A DNA stretch of 64,000 nt from Amorphochlora amoebiformis (lineage: Eukaryota > Cercozoa > Chlorarachniophyceae), in NCBI GenBank assembly GCA_054601695.1, contig BAAHQB010000001.1, positions 2,480,001-2,544,000 of the forward strand. The letters are read 5' to 3'. A program made the position numbers and the translations under genes. Below are positions 1-54,808 of this stretch, one piece after another. Position 1 is the stretch's first letter, and each line of letters begins with the position of its first letter. The notes beneath the pieces are model-generated. The model was not told the DNA's origin. It was given only the letters and a program-made list of their open reading frames with translations, and did no database searches.

Positions 1-228
1 TTTATGTATATAAAATAACCATACATTCGTATCAATCAATATTCTATATGCGTTACATATATATTCGTACAAATCTATAGAAATATATATATATATATAT
101 ATATATTGTAAAATGTAAATGTTGTATGTATTAATGATGCATATTATATATAAATATGTATATATATATATATATATATTATACATGTGTGATATGTTAT
201 AAGTATTGTACTATAGACATATATGTTA

Positions 229-259
<31 letters not shown>

Positions 260-290
260 TCAAATAATATATATATATATATGTATTGTG

Positions 291-338
<48 letters not shown>

Positions 339-415
339 TATAATATACATCTATATGTACGTATACATATTATATTTACATATGCATAGATACACACTGA
401 TACACCTATAATATC

Positions 416-449
<34 letters not shown>

Positions 450-589
450 ATATATAACATGTATATGTATATATTATACAACAACACTTACATGAATGTG
501 TATATAAAATGTTTACATTTTTATACTTACACATACATACCAAGAGGAAAAAATTTTATACTTACACACATATACCAAGAGGAAAACTT

Positions 590-629
<40 letters not shown>

Positions 630-742
630 TACATATATATGTATACACATACAATATACCTATATGTACACACATATATATTTATATATTGATACACAAT
701 TTTGTATTTGCACATATTTGTTCTTACTAATCCTTTTTAAAC

Positions 743-778
<36 letters not shown>

Positions 779-786
779 GTAACAAC
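1..786. repeat. TA-rich microsatellite DNA, probably intron of gene 0
   Basis: The stretch consists of interrupted (TA)n runs with some CATA/TGTA variants. A short duplicated block containing ACCAAGAGGAAAA lies near 537-590. No exon-like peptide was found on either strand. It continues past a minus-strand donor at 786 and is most simply the next intron of gene 0. Confidence 0.6.
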
Positions 787-1061
787 CTGACTTAGCGACC
801 TCTTTCTTGGCACCAAAAAGTCCGCCGAAAAAATTTCCCATTTGGCTCCTGATCGACATATTCTTATATCTTATATCCGATATCTTACATATATATATAG
901 AGATATATACATATTATATATTTATATATATATATGATATGTATGCATATTTTGTATGTTTACATAGCATCGGGGGCATCAGCATCGACGTATCCGCTTT
1001 CTACATATTCGCCTTTAACATCTACCTATACACAGATATGTGTGTATTTATGTATATACAT

Positions 1062-1110
<49 letters not shown>

Positions 1111-1161
1111 CATAGGCTATTTTATATTTTTCCATGTATATGTATATTCATGTGTACATAC

Positions 1162-1214
<53 letters not shown>

Positions 1215-1525
1215 AACAATGCGTATAGAATATGTTAGATGAGTAAGTAAAATGCATTTGGATGTATATGTATGCACATGACACAAAATCCAATATATAC
1301 ATATATGCATACACATACATACATATTACATACGTATATTATTATAACATACATATATTGATTGTATCTAGATATATAGATATAATTATAATATATCTGT
1401 TTGATTAACACACACTCATATGTATTCATAGATACATGCGTATGTTCAATACAATGATATATAATCTACAATCGTATATATGTATGTGTGTATTTAAACT
1501 TTTACAATATATATGTATATCTGTA

Positions 1526-1618
<93 letters not shown>

Positions 1619-1642
1619 CATATTATATATAAATATATATAA

Positions 1643-1678
<36 letters not shown>

Positions 1679-2532
1679 TCGATATATTGTATTTGTAATT
1701 TTGAATGCTCACATAGCTCTTAAAGAAGTTTTGACTCGTCCCAGCCGCTTTTTTAAACAATTGGTTCTGCCAGAATTCACATAAAATCAGCAAATATTAC
1801 CAGAATTAAGACTAGTTATAAGCGACATGAAGCCAAGTTTTGGATAGACATACCTGCGCCAGGCGCTTGCACTCGTAACCGGTTACTCCTGAGGAAAAAG
1901 TTGAACCGAAATTTAATTTTTTTTTCTCTTACTGCTTTTCGCGATACTATGTGGGATATATATATATATATATATAATATATATATAATATATATATATA
2001 TATATGTATATATATGTATATATATATATATATATATGGCCCAATGGTTTGAGGCGGTTATTACGGTAATGGTTAAGCTTTGGGTTGATGATGGCTTTGA
2101 TTACTAGTTAGAGGGTTAGCCTCTTGGTTTAGAAATAGAATCAGGTTGCTTATAATTAGGATTAGGGTTAGGGTTACAGTTAGGGTTAGGGTTTCGGGTT
2201 GGATGATTAGGGGTTTTGTACCGTCTCCGACGCGCCGGGCTATCTCGTCCCAGTAGGCATCTCCAGCGCTGTTTTGGTGATTTTGTCAATAAATTGTGCT
2301 ATTTTTGCGGGTTTGAATTGCGTGTTTTTTGGTGTTGTTTCCGTAACTTTTGTGTTTTTTAATCACAGATTATTATTCACAGTATATTTGTTTATGTGTA
2401 ATATCTATATGAGAGCATACATATGTATTCGTATATTTATGCACATACATATACATGTACATATATATTACATACGTATATTACATATATATGTATATAT
2501 TTATTTATTTATATAGATATATATACATATAT

Positions 2533-2580
<48 letters not shown>

Positions 2581-2876
2581 CAAATATACACACAATTAAA
2601 GTCCACATCAACCCACCCTGATTTTACTTCCTTTCGCGCCTGAAGGAACCGAGAAACCTAACAAACAAACCGAAATCGCTCTCATCTAACACACTCTCAT
2701 CTAAATCACACACACATCTAAAACACACACATCGCAATCACACACATCGCAATCACACACATTGCAATCACACACATCGCAATCACACAACCAATCAGAC
2801 CTGAGCATCACTGAACTGAATCCTACCGTCGTCCGTCATAGCACGCGCCACCAACCCACGCGTCGGCCTAGAAACT
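787..2876 (-). CDS. Gene 0: partial protein with a Myb/SANT-like segment
   Basis: Seven minus-strand exons join in phase: 2801-2876, 2617-2639, 2222-2268, 1854-1888, 1713-1766, 964-1025 and 787-848. The last ends at a donor, so the gene continues to the left of the window or in the TA tract. The joined protein runs [46 protein letters not shown], then an acidic stretch (VDADAPD) and a Gly/Phe-rich piece ([17 protein letters not shown]). The WDEIARRVG...YEC pattern resembles the second half of a Myb/SANT helix-turn-helix, which binds DNA or histone tails; this is inference from one short motif. The start is unresolved and may involve the hydrophobic open frame at 3079-3300. The introns hold TA runs and a TTAGGG block. 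Gene A diverges from it. Confidence 0.45.
2148..2196. repeat. Interstitial TTAGGG-type array in an intron of gene 0
   Basis: Imperfect TTAGGG units (GATTAGGGTTAGGGTTACAG and following). It lies just downstream, in gene 0 sense, of the exon at 2222-2268; in gene sense it reads CCCTAA. Confidence 0.8.
2700..2790. repeat. Short CACACATCGCAAT tandem repeat
   Basis: About five degenerate copies of a unit reading CACACATCGCAAT, intronic to gene 0. Confidence 0.6.
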
Positions 2877-3078
2877 CTGAACACGCAGCCTGGATCCCTC
2901 ATGAAGGGCCCCCCGACCCTCGCGACACGTGCCGACCTCATTGTCGAATGAATGGCTGGGAATCGTCCAGGTGGAAGACACAAATGAAATAGGCTCAGCT
3001 ACAATCAGAAGTCTCTCAAACTCATACAAACCCCATTGTTTGCTTCATTTTCTCCCATATTTCTCCGGTAGTTACCCC

Positions 3079-3300
3079 TCAACCCTCTACGCCCCGAATA
3101 CACCAAGCGACGTCGCTTGGCTCTGACAGCGCCATACCCCCCAAAGTACCTGGTGCACGTGCCAGTTCCGGAGCCCCAGTGTTGGAAGCTATATAACATA
3201 TCGCGGAAATGACGGCAAAGGCGCCGAAAACAACCTTCCCGGCCCCCAGACGGGGCTGTGAGGACCGGTGGTGAGCAGCACCCATCATTGTTGTTGGAAA
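3079..3300 (-). other. Possible 5' exon of gene 0 with a hydrophobic segment
   Basis: A minus-strand open frame ending at 3079 contains GKVVFGAFAVISAICYIAS, which could be one membrane segment or signal anchor, followed by PELARAPGTLG and a GT that could be a donor. I could not join it in phase to the exon at 2801-2876, so membership in gene 0 is only a guess. Confidence 0.22.
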
Positions 3301-3429
3301 TGTGACGAGGAGACGGAGTCCAAGGGTTCCGTGGGCTCCGTGGATTCCGAACCGAGCCGAATTTCTTCTGACAACAGGATATAAATTTACTTTTCGGCTC
3401 GTCAAATCTCGAATCAGCATGGGGTGACC

Positions 3430-3565
3430 GATGGCTTCTGTTTGTCGTTCTCAAGCCCTATTTCTCTTAAATTCTTTTTGTTTTGATTATATGGTCTAAA
3501 GAGTAGTGATATGTACCTGTCAGAACTCGAAATAAATCCGAAAATACGCATTTCCTCACAGCTTG
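3430..3565. promoter_or_regulatory. Presumed divergent promoter region of genes 0 and A
   Basis: A TA-poor, mixed-composition stretch directly upstream of the start of gene A. The upstream end of gene 0 lies on the other side. No specific element was recognised; the assignment rests on gene orientation only. Confidence 0.35.
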
Positions 3566-24471
<20,906 letters not shown>

Positions 24472-25532
24472 TAACCTAGGTAATCGTAGTCTCACACATC
24501 TAAGAGTCTAGGCCAGTATACGTACTATAGTAAGCTGTACGCATAGTCTATAGACTGTTAGAATCTCTTGAATCTATCTAGCTATACTAGTATAGCTGGT
24601 CGTGCTCTCTAGACTCTACCTACAACTTGTACTAACTACTAGAACTAGGCTAAACTCGCAAGTACTACATGTAAAACTAGTTTGAATCTAGAATTATAAC
24701 CGCTAGAAGTCTCTAACTTCATTCTAAAAAGAATTCACTCCAAATGCTAGAATCTAGAGAATGGGTAATACAGAATATCTAGAATATCATTCTGGATCCT
24801 TAAGGCAGTTGTCTTAAAATCTAGAAATATTCAATTCCATTTTACAAAATTCAAAGTCAAACTACTAGAACTAGTCAAAAATCGTAGGAAAGGAAGCAGT
24901 ACTAGTACTAGTACTAGTACTAGTAGCGTTGACTAGTTAAGTCTAGTAACTAGACTAACTAGATTCAATATAGCAAGCATCTACTAGCTGTCTAGGCTGT
25001 AGACCATGTTTATACTAGTTTCGTTTTACTGTCTAGACTGTAGTACTGGTGCTACTGACTCATAGTACTGAGTAGTCAGTGACTAGTACTCTTAGAGTAC
25101 TAGTCAGCTATTGAGCTATTGTATTGCGATATGTCACCGAGAAATCACGTAAATTGAGGTTACATACTCTAGATACTATAATGTCACGATACGGAATAGA
25201 AAACACATCGATATGTCACGCTTCAAGATACGTGATATACTAGATATATATATGCAAGGTCATTGATTCGAGACATGAATGTGTCTAGTAGATTCTGCAC
25301 TTCACTTATCTGATAATCTGGGCAATTTCGCCTAAAGTAGTCAAAATGCTAGATACTGGTAGTACTTTCTAGACAACCTAGAACGAGATGAGATGAACTA
25401 GACAAGTCCGGAACTCAACCTTTTGTTGAAGCACAGCATTGATTTGGATCCGAAGCCTTAAGAAGCTTGCTCTAAATAGTAGCCGCAGTGGGGCTTCTCA
25501 TAAACGCTGAAGTTCGACGCGTGACCAGTTTT
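24472..25532. other. CTAG-rich spacer between convergent 3' ends of A and B
   Basis: No gene seen. The spacer has little TA microsatellite but very many CTAG tetramers, often as TCTAGA or ACTAGT, including a run of overlapping ACTAGT palindromes at about 24899-24925. Composition is unlike both exons and introns. Presumably it holds the 3' UTRs and polyadenylation signals of A and B; no specific signal could be assigned. Confidence 0.8.
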
Positions 25533-25758
25533 CTAGCAACACATTTTTGAAAGGGAGTGTGAGACCAAAGTTAGATTACGAACGTGAACGTGTTGTAACC
25601 TGTATTTCTCCGACATGGGCGCTTCGCGGCTTGTGTCCGACATCTGGGCCAACACGCGGTTCATCACGTCTTTCGATCTGGGGATATGTCTTAAATATAT
25701 GGATATATATATTAGAATATATGTCTATATATATATATATATATCTATGTATATCTCC

Positions 25759-25811
<53 letters not shown>

Positions 25812-26342
25812 TATATACATACATACATATATATATATATGTATATATTATCGTTATAAATATATATATTTATATATATATATACACATATATACATATA
25901 TACATATACATACATACACAACGATATGTTTAGGGTTGGGAGTCGGTACAATTAAGGTACAGTTAAGTATAGCATGTTGAAAGTACACACAAACCTTGGC
26001 TTGAGGGTTAGGATAGGGAATAGCTTCAGGGTTATGCTTAGGGTTAGGATTCGCTAACGACCAAGTAATGTCAGCTTGGGTTAAGGTTGTTTTATCATTA
26101 ATGGGATTAGGCTAGGGTTGGGGTTGGGATAGCATTAATTTGATTAAGCTAAGGTTAGAGTCAGGGTTGATGACGCTATTATGTACATGTGTAAATGCAC
26201 TGACGTATATATGTATATAAATATATGTGTATATTATGTGTATATATATATGTACATGTATATTATATATATATATATATATACATATGTATATATATAT
26301 ATATTTGTTTATTATATATACATATATACATACATATATATA

Positions 26343-26381
<39 letters not shown>

Positions 26382-26395
26382 GTTTGTTATATATA

Positions 26396-26486
<91 letters not shown>

Positions 26487-26679
26487 TGTTTTGTTCATGA
26501 ACCTAGATAATGCAATGTATAGAGACGTTTTCATATGATTGTTTTGTATATATACTCAAATTAATTATACCTAGTATGTACTTATACCTGTGTACATACA
26601 TACACATACGTATTGCACATACAATATATAAAAACGTATACATACATATACACACATATATATATATATATATAATTTA

Positions 26680-26735
<56 letters not shown>

Positions 26736-27552
26736 GGTAATATACGTATCCAAAGCATAACAACACAACCTGGGAAGCTCGCAAACGACTCCCACCGGCT
26801 TGACCACCTCAAATGCAAGCTTCCTCCCATGAATTCGAACAGCCCCAGAAGCCTTCACCTGCGCAAACATTTCACCTTTATCAATCATTTCAATTTCAAA
26901 CGAATTAATCGAAACAAACGTGCTGGCGGTGGCATATTCGTTTTGTCGAAAGGAGAAAAGGCAAGGCAATTGAATACCTAGGTAAGGTACGGTACTACAT
27001 TACCTTTAAGGATAAGTCTAGGTACTGTACCTTAAGGATGACCCTGCGGTTAGATAGGAAACGACTTTCCTTGGGGAAGGAAGCCTTTACGGCCTCGGAG
27101 ATCGAACGGTATACGAAGATGCCACTCTGATATAATATATATGTATATATATATATATACAGTATATATATATATATGTATATACATATTGTATATACAT
27201 ATATATATATATATAAGAATACATACAATCATATCTACTATACCCTCTCTGTATACATTTGAATATATTTAATTCATGAAACATAGTGTAAATACTCCAA
27301 TGACCATTTTTTCCCCTGTAAAGCGCTTATAGACCGATGTCCCGATGGTATACTCGGTAACCCCGTCGAAAACAGAAAAGTACCGCCCTTTCATTACAGC
27401 CACAGTCTGTATTATTTACAAAATCACAGTCAATATGTACATACTTTCAGTCCAAACGGAAACATATTGGGCATTCAATACCGTCATATCTGTTCATAGA
27501 CTATATATTAAATACAGTATATACATATCTATACACTGCGAATACATGCATT

Positions 27553-27628
<76 letters not shown>

Positions 27629-27693
27629 TATAAGTTCACTTATATACACTATAATTTCACGGTTGTTTACATTAGTAGTACATATAGAAAATC

Positions 27694-27734
<41 letters not shown>

Positions 27735-28000
27735 CATCAATCAATCTTCCGTACGCTTAGCAAGTCAAACAGCTCCTGCAGTAAACTGACCTTATAGTAT
27801 ATTCCATGTCCTTCGGAGACGCTTATAATCTGCTGGGGTCGAAGCCTAGGAAACGAAAGCCGACAAAATGTAGTAAATAAAATTGAAAAATACTTTTCGG
27901 AGTGGTATGCTGAGGATTTATGTCCTTTCTCTCCCACTACATACTTTGCTTGACTCTCTCTGTCTCTTAGATATATGTACATATACATATATACATATAT

Positions 28001-28040
<40 letters not shown>

Positions 28041-28125
28041 TTGAAAATGTAAGTATTATATACCTGATAGGCGGGGGGCTTCGTAAACCACTTCCTCTGT
28101 CGCTGGTGCTGATGTAGCATAATAA

Positions 28126-28191
<66 letters not shown>

Positions 28192-28589
28192 AGAAGGGAG
28201 ACACAGAGAGAAACACCAAATCCTTGGAGTAGAGAGAGAAAGAAATATCCCATCCTTGGAGGAGACAGAGAGAGAGAGAGAGCGAGAGAGCGAGAGAGAG
28301 AGAGAGCGAGGGAGAGAGAGAGAGAGAGCGAGGGAGAGAGAGAGAGCGAGAGAGAGAGAGCGAGAGCGTATAATACCCCCATCCTTGGAGTAGAGAGGGA
28401 GAGAGTAGAGAGAGAGAGTAGAGAGTAGAGAGAAAGAGGGTAGCACGCTGAATCCTTAGAACAGAGAGAGAGAGAGATTTACCTTCCATCCTTGGAGTGG
28501 TTTGATCCGTTTCCATTCACAAGCTCCCCCATTCGCATCGGGCTCCCAAATCGGCTACTTAGGTATCAATTTACTGATGAATATAATAT

Positions 28590-28646
<57 letters not shown>

Positions 28647-28697
28647 GTAATATTTACACACACACACATACACAAATGTATATAATATATACACACA

Positions 28698-28736
<39 letters not shown>

Positions 28737-29204
28737 GTAATATGATGTCTTTAACGTAAATAATGTAAGTATATACCTTTATATATATATATATATATAT
28801 GTATATATTTATATATATGTACATAAATCTGTGTTATACAGAGACTAAAACCTAAAGAGGATGAGAGAGGAGCTAGGGAAGAGAGGGAGAGAGAGGGAAG
28901 GGGAGAGAGAGAGAGAGATTTTGAGAGAGAGAAAGAGATTTTGAGAGAGGAAAAGAGAGATGAGAGAGGAAAAGAGACGGGGAGAAGTAGGTAGGTAACC
29001 TTGAGTATCCCCCTGTGGTTTGTTTTGAAGTAAAGACTTGAAGGAGCTCTTGCAAGGTTCGCTCGAGTCGAATTCTTTCCGCAAGTGCGCATAACCTTTT
29101 CTCCATACCCATGGGGCTGTCGTTATGTGTACAGATATGTACGTTCATTTAGGATTATACAGGATATTAATATGTGATATATACATATATATATATATAT
29201 GTAC

Positions 29205-29238
<34 letters not shown>

Positions 29239-29335
29239 GTATATATACATACATGGACATACGCATACACATATATAATGCTTGGTGATTAAATACACAC
29301 ACACACACACGCACGCACACACACGCACACACACG

Positions 29336-29405
<70 letters not shown>

Positions 29406-29416
29406 CATACATACAT

Positions 29417-29497
<81 letters not shown>

Positions 29498-29880
29498 GCA
29501 TACATATCAGGTACACATAGTTTTAATACTAGTGGTACTAACGTGTCGGTATATACGGTCTTAGCGAACTTCGTTAGCTCGTCCCACCGCCGCTTGAGAA
29601 GGGCACTCACCTGACAAACTACTATCAAAATATGCCAACAACGGTAGAAAGGTAAGGTCAAACATATGCCTCTAGTCATACAAACTACAATCAAACAAAT
29701 GTCACTCACCATAGAAAGGACAGTAAAACATATGTCACTGGTCATAAAAAGTACACTAAAACACCATTGATGAAAGTACAATAGAACACATGTGAATCAA
29801 ACACATGTCACTCACTAATGACGTGCTTCGAATCACTTCACCACACATAGAACACACAACAACACAAAATCTTGTAATAT

Positions 29881-29951
<71 letters not shown>

Positions 29952-30306
29952 CTGTATGTGTATATGTGTGCACAAAGACATATGATGTAAGATTTAAAAT
30001 ACATACATATAAATATACCGTCTACCTGATATTGTGAGAAGATTTCCTGCAGCTATGATACGGACCCAGGATTCATACGCCACACAACATCCCCCAAAAA
30101 ATGAAACAGACCCAAAAATATTAAAGATATCAAACTGCGCTTACTTCATACCGGCTTCTCATCAACCCCTCCGGCCCCTAACTCTGTCTCTTTCCCCCTC
30201 CCTCCTTTCCCTACTAAGTTCTCACGTAAATTAAGGAAACCCTTCCTACGTTGTATATATCGGCGTTGTGAATGGCGGTGGTCAAGGCAGCGTCAACCGT
30301 CTCCAT
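25533..30306 (-). CDS. Gene B: uncharacterised 304-aa protein
   Basis: All exons join in phase with total length 915 nt: 30241-30306 (start [19 protein letters not shown]), 30026-30046, 29504-29610, 29000-29116, 28483-28554, 28064-28108, 27791-27845, 27305-27406, 27031-27126, 26770-26858, 25533-25677 (stop). The N-terminal half is helical and charged ([39 protein letters not shown]), followed by a Ser/Gly/Asn-rich linker. The middle forms a compact domain: [66 protein letters not shown]. This pattern (YDG..EY.IG, a G.FVY....EA segment, R.ILKV, then G.KLAFE.V.P) recalls uncharacterised protist proteins, but I cannot name the family. There is no signal peptide or membrane segment, so it is probably soluble. 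An alternative reading as a hotdog thioesterase was rejected once the acceptor at 26858 was placed. It shares a promoter with gene C. Confidence 0.75.
25930..26165 (+). repeat. Degenerate TTAGGG-like stretch, intron of gene B
   Basis: TTAGGGTT, TTAGGATA and similar words scattered over 230 bp, within the last intron of gene B. In gene sense these read as CCCTAA-like. Confidence 0.6.
27558..27625. repeat. (TA)n microsatellite, intron of gene B
   Basis: Uninterrupted TA run followed at 27697-27729 by (CT)n. Confidence 0.95.
28196..28475 (+). repeat. GA-rich satellite with an internal ATCCTTGGAGTAGAGAG repeat
   Basis: AGAGAG with several spaced copies of CATCCTTGGAG(T/G)AGAGA (about 28220, 28250, 28380, 28450, 28487). 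In gene B sense it is a pyrimidine tract. The last copy reaches the coding exon 28483-28554 (part of its SKDG codons). Confidence 0.85.
28860..28985 (+). repeat. GA-rich tract next to exon 29000-29116 of gene B
   Basis: GAGAGAGA/GAGATTTTGA words; pyrimidine-rich in gene sense and immediately downstream of the donor. Confidence 0.85.
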
Positions 30307-30673
30307 CTGTCGAAGCGTAAAATTCAGTAGGAGAAAAGAAAAAATTCGAAAAAGTCGCCTTTTCTTCCCGTTTCTACGACTCATTGTAAACCTCTGGATG
30401 TGTTCTATTATACTTACCCTTGCAGACATGGTCGGATTGAGGGTCTGGTTTAGGTGGTTGGGTCGAGTCTATTGATGTTTTGTGAGGTAGTCAACGAAAA
30501 GTTAAGATTTTCTCAATTTCGCGGGTTTTCTCTTTTATTTCGCGCCAATTTTACAATTTCGCGGCTGACCTGCGACGCGCAAGATGGGGTCATTTGACGT
30601 GACAACCAGACCCTATTTCCTCAATAACCCTAACCCTAACCCCTATGCCTTTCCCTAAGATTCTAGGCTTGAT
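30307..30673. promoter_or_regulatory. Divergent promoter of genes B and C with TTTCGCGC boxes
   Basis: A TA-poor region between the start of gene B and the 5' part of gene C. It holds three spaced TTTCGCG boxes (about 30518, 30538, 30556): AATTTCGCGG, ATTTCGCGCC, AATTTCGCGG. The middle one fits the E2F/DP consensus TTTSSCGC. A short CCCTAACCCTAACC is at about 30630. The regulatory role is inferred from position. Confidence 0.5.
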
Positions 30674-37868
<7,195 letters not shown>

Positions 37869-38917
37869 ATATTAACTAGAATAATTGAAACTTGAATGGA
37901 CGCGAGGCCATGCATCTAGTCCACAGTAAGTACATGTACTAGTAGTAGTAAGTTCATTGGCTAAGCACTAGAAGCTCCGAAGCTTGGGCATATGAATTGA
38001 ACTACACGGTATCAATTGGATCTAGTCTAGCTAGTAGCCGCTGGCAATCCCGGCGAAGCCTTGTACATGACTCTAACCCACTATCCTAGGCAATTAACTA
38101 TATATTAATTGATCAGATAAATTGCTAGACAGCACACAGGAGGCTGTCGACTGACTCCAGCTAATCCAGTGACTGGACTAGATGGTGAGTCATTGGTGAC
38201 GCTAGTATTACATCAGTACTACTGATTTTTTGAGATAGAGTAAGTCTAGTTCGCTTCGAAGCTTCTAGTTTCGCTTCGAAGCGTCTAGTTCGCTTCGAAG
38301 CGTCTAGTTCGCTTCGAAGCGTCTAGTTTTGGACCTAGATCATGTGTAAGACTGTCGTAGTCTCGTAGACTCGTAGTACACTGAGACTTTGACTAGTTTG
38401 ACGAGATATCTTGATATCTAGATCTACATTATCTAGTCTATAACTAGTCTTCTAGTATAAACTCTCCTAGCTCTCTGTAACACACATACAGAGAGTGAGA
38501 GAGAGCACGAGAGAGAGTCTAGAGACTAGAGAGAGTACGGAGAGTTACAACATCTAGTATATACTAGATATAAGATCTAGAAGATACTAGTTCCTGAAGA
38601 GGTCTAGAGATATTGAGAGTTTTCAATATTGCAATGGTATTATCTAGTTATTCGGTTGAATAGTTCCAGTCGCATTTGATACGTACATGCAACACATGGC
38701 CATGTGGGCGATCATAATGCGTATGTCCATATGTACTAGCTTTAACTAGTGTGTGTGTATCTATTTCTCTCTCTCTCTCAATATGTGTATATACATGGAT
38801 ATATTCTAGATATGGCCAGATTCCATCTGTTCTAGTATAGGCATCAGGAGTCAATTGTTCTCTAGACAGACGGGAGAACTTCACTTCCACTGCTGGCCTT
38901 TAAGCGTATCGTTGGCA
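37869..38917. other. CTAG-rich spacer between convergent 3' ends of C and D
   Basis: No gene seen. It is dense in CTAG (ATCTAG, ACTAGT, TCTAGA) like 24472-25532. It contains a four-copy palindromic repeat at 38246-38330 and a short GA/CT run near 38490-38530. No TA microsatellite is present. Confidence 0.8.
38246..38332. repeat. Four-copy ~21-bp repeat with the palindrome CGCTTCGAAGCG
   Basis: Units of TCTAGTTCGCTTCGAAGCG. CGCTTCGAAGCG is a perfect 12-bp palindrome, so each unit can fold or offer a symmetric binding site; the first copy ends in AAGCTT. Confidence 0.93.
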
Positions 38918-52479
<13,562 letters not shown>

Positions 52480-52774
52480 CGGCCGTAGTATACTCCCCAA
52501 GTGCCTCTAAATGTGTTTCAAATCGTTTGGTGGTGTATTTTTGCTTGGTTATGCCACGATATCTTTTGTGATATCCAAATCTTTTCGGGCTCAGATAGGA
52601 ATCAAAGGTTTGGACGATGAAAACGCAGATATCGTCGAAGATATATCTTTACATAACCATTTAGATATACCTTATATTACGTTTTCAAAGGGGTAGTATA
52701 TGTTAGTAACGGAATTAGAAGAAAGACCCCGGTAGTGACAGACAGGAAAACCGTGACGTTACCGCGTGTCCGAT
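52480..52774. promoter_or_regulatory. Divergent promoter between genes D and E
   Basis: The start codons of D (52479, minus) and E (52775, plus) are 295 bp apart, so both promoters and 5' UTRs must fit here. The region has no TA microsatellite, no CTAG enrichment and no recognised motif. Confidence 0.6.
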
Positions 52775-54622
52775 ATGCGTAAGCCATCGAGCGACGCACA
52801 CTTTGGGGGAAGCTTTTTTGACCAAGCGGAATTCCACCGATTGCAGGCCATGATGAGTAGTTCGGCACGCCTTCTGCGTTCCAGTGTTCTGCCTGCTTCC
52901 CAATCCTGCTCTGCAGCCTTGAATACTCTAGCGGAAACATCCAAAAGTGCTGTAAGTTCGTCCAGGGAGATTGTTGAGACGAAACAAGAGTGGATTGGAA
53001 ATGAGGTACAAACAATGATGGATTATGTAGGATATCCGGCTTAGATGGCTGTTTTGGTTCAGAAAAGTGAATTTAATTTATTTTCTGCCCTGTATTTGGC
53101 GTTGCATCAGGATCAATTTTCGGTGAGGAATTTCGTTGGAATAACAGGGGGTGCCTATATATTATCTGACAAGAAGGACCAAAAGTACATCACGATAGCT
53201 TAAAATTTCCCTTTCTATAGCTGACTGCCTACTTATACTGTACAGGTTTGTGCTCAAACCAGCAGACGAAGAATCATATGGTAATAATACGTGTAAGGAA
53301 TAATCCTCATTGTCCCAAATTGTCTGATCAATTTGAATGTCATCTCAGATATCCAAAAGTCTGGCACTGTCGAAAAAAAAATTCCCAAGCGTAATGGTAC
53401 CAAAAGTCTTTCTATGTCCACCAACGGATATTTTGTAAATTTTGTGGGCCTTAAAAACGTACCCATTCCCTTGATGTTTTCTACAGACTTATTCCATTTT
53501 CTCATTCTTGAGTCAAAAAATCCATGATACCTCTGAATAAAATATGCTGCACTAGGCATACAATACGGATTCACAGCCATCAAAGAGCAAGCGGCATTCT
53601 TACTCGATCATAATCGCTTCGCCGGTTAGTACTGTTTAAACCCTTTACCCTATTACTGCAAGCCAGGGACTGGGATGCAACTCGTGATGGGAATTGGGAT
53701 ATCCAAATCACTCACTCAATATTCTCAGGAGTTCCCGCGACGGCTTTGGTCAAAGCCCAGAAAATAGTGAGATTTTTCCACTCAAGTCACTCCAAGAAAT
53801 ATGGTTCCCCAACATAATCAAACTTTCCCCTTTTCAGGGAACCCATAAGGCGAGTCCTGTAATCTCTCTCAAACCACACCGTACTCCATCGCCTATCCCC
53901 GCTCGTGTCGCATATTTGGAATCGCCAGGACTGACCGAGCTCCCTCCCCTTCACTGCCCGAACCCGCACATAAGCCATATCCAGGGCGCCCAACTCACCG
54001 AGAGCCCACCGGACACCCCACAGGGCTCCCAGACGCCAACCCATCAGCCATACATAAAGATCCCGAGCTCCAAGGAGCTCAGTCGGCCCGGGTTTCAGAG
54101 GAACATCTCTCAATTTTCTGAGGGTGAGATTCTGGGGAAGATCAGGTCAAGGATATCCTTGTTATCATGAGAGCACCGTTAACGTTTTGGATATGCATCA
54201 CAGGCGAAGAAGGGAGGTGTTGGATTCTTTGCTGAGGACCCGAGAAAATACCAGGTCTCACCACTTCCTTCCCCTCCGCCCTTTAACTTTTTCTTTGGAT
54301 GCACCCTTTATGTACACACAAAGGATTTTCATATGCAACCTATCTCTGAGATGGTGGTTGTAATAATTGGATATGTGTTCACCAGTCTCCCGGAGGAGGA
54401 TGCCGCAAGGCTTCGCCTGGCTTGTGTGCACAGGTATTCATACCGCATGTACATATTCAAAATGTGTTTTAGATACACACACGTATGTGGCAGTCGAGGG
54501 ATGGGGGATATGGTGGTCTGATTCCGTTGGCTACATTCAAAAATATAATAGAATAAATGGAAAATTAATTATAAAAGCAAAAAATAAAATAAATATATAT
54601 TTATATTATGTATATATATATG

Positions 54623-54672
<50 letters not shown>

Positions 54673-54768
54673 GTATGTATATGTATGTGTATGTATATGT
54701 ATATGTATAAATCATATGTATGTACACATTTTATTGTTCTTTACATAGTTAGGTATATCTATATACAC

Positions 54769-54808
<40 letters not shown>

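Noticed and set aside
144-487. Long Ile/Tyr (and His/Thr, Val/Cys) open reading frames on both strands, here and throughout the window
   Set aside because: They are six-frame translations of (TA)n, (CATA)n and (TG)n; no conserved peptide, and they overlap on both strands.
26571-26969. Hotdog-fold thioesterase reading of the minus-strand frame
   Set aside because: The upstream part of that frame cannot be spliced in phase; the acceptor at 26858 joins the last part to gene B instead.
27390-27800. Plus-strand frames over gene B exons
   Set aside because: Antisense shadows of exons 27305-27406 and 27791-27845, extended by TA and CT repeat translation.
53254-53583. Minus-strand frame of 109 codons
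   Set aside because: It overlaps PI4K exons on the plus strand and has no recognised motif.
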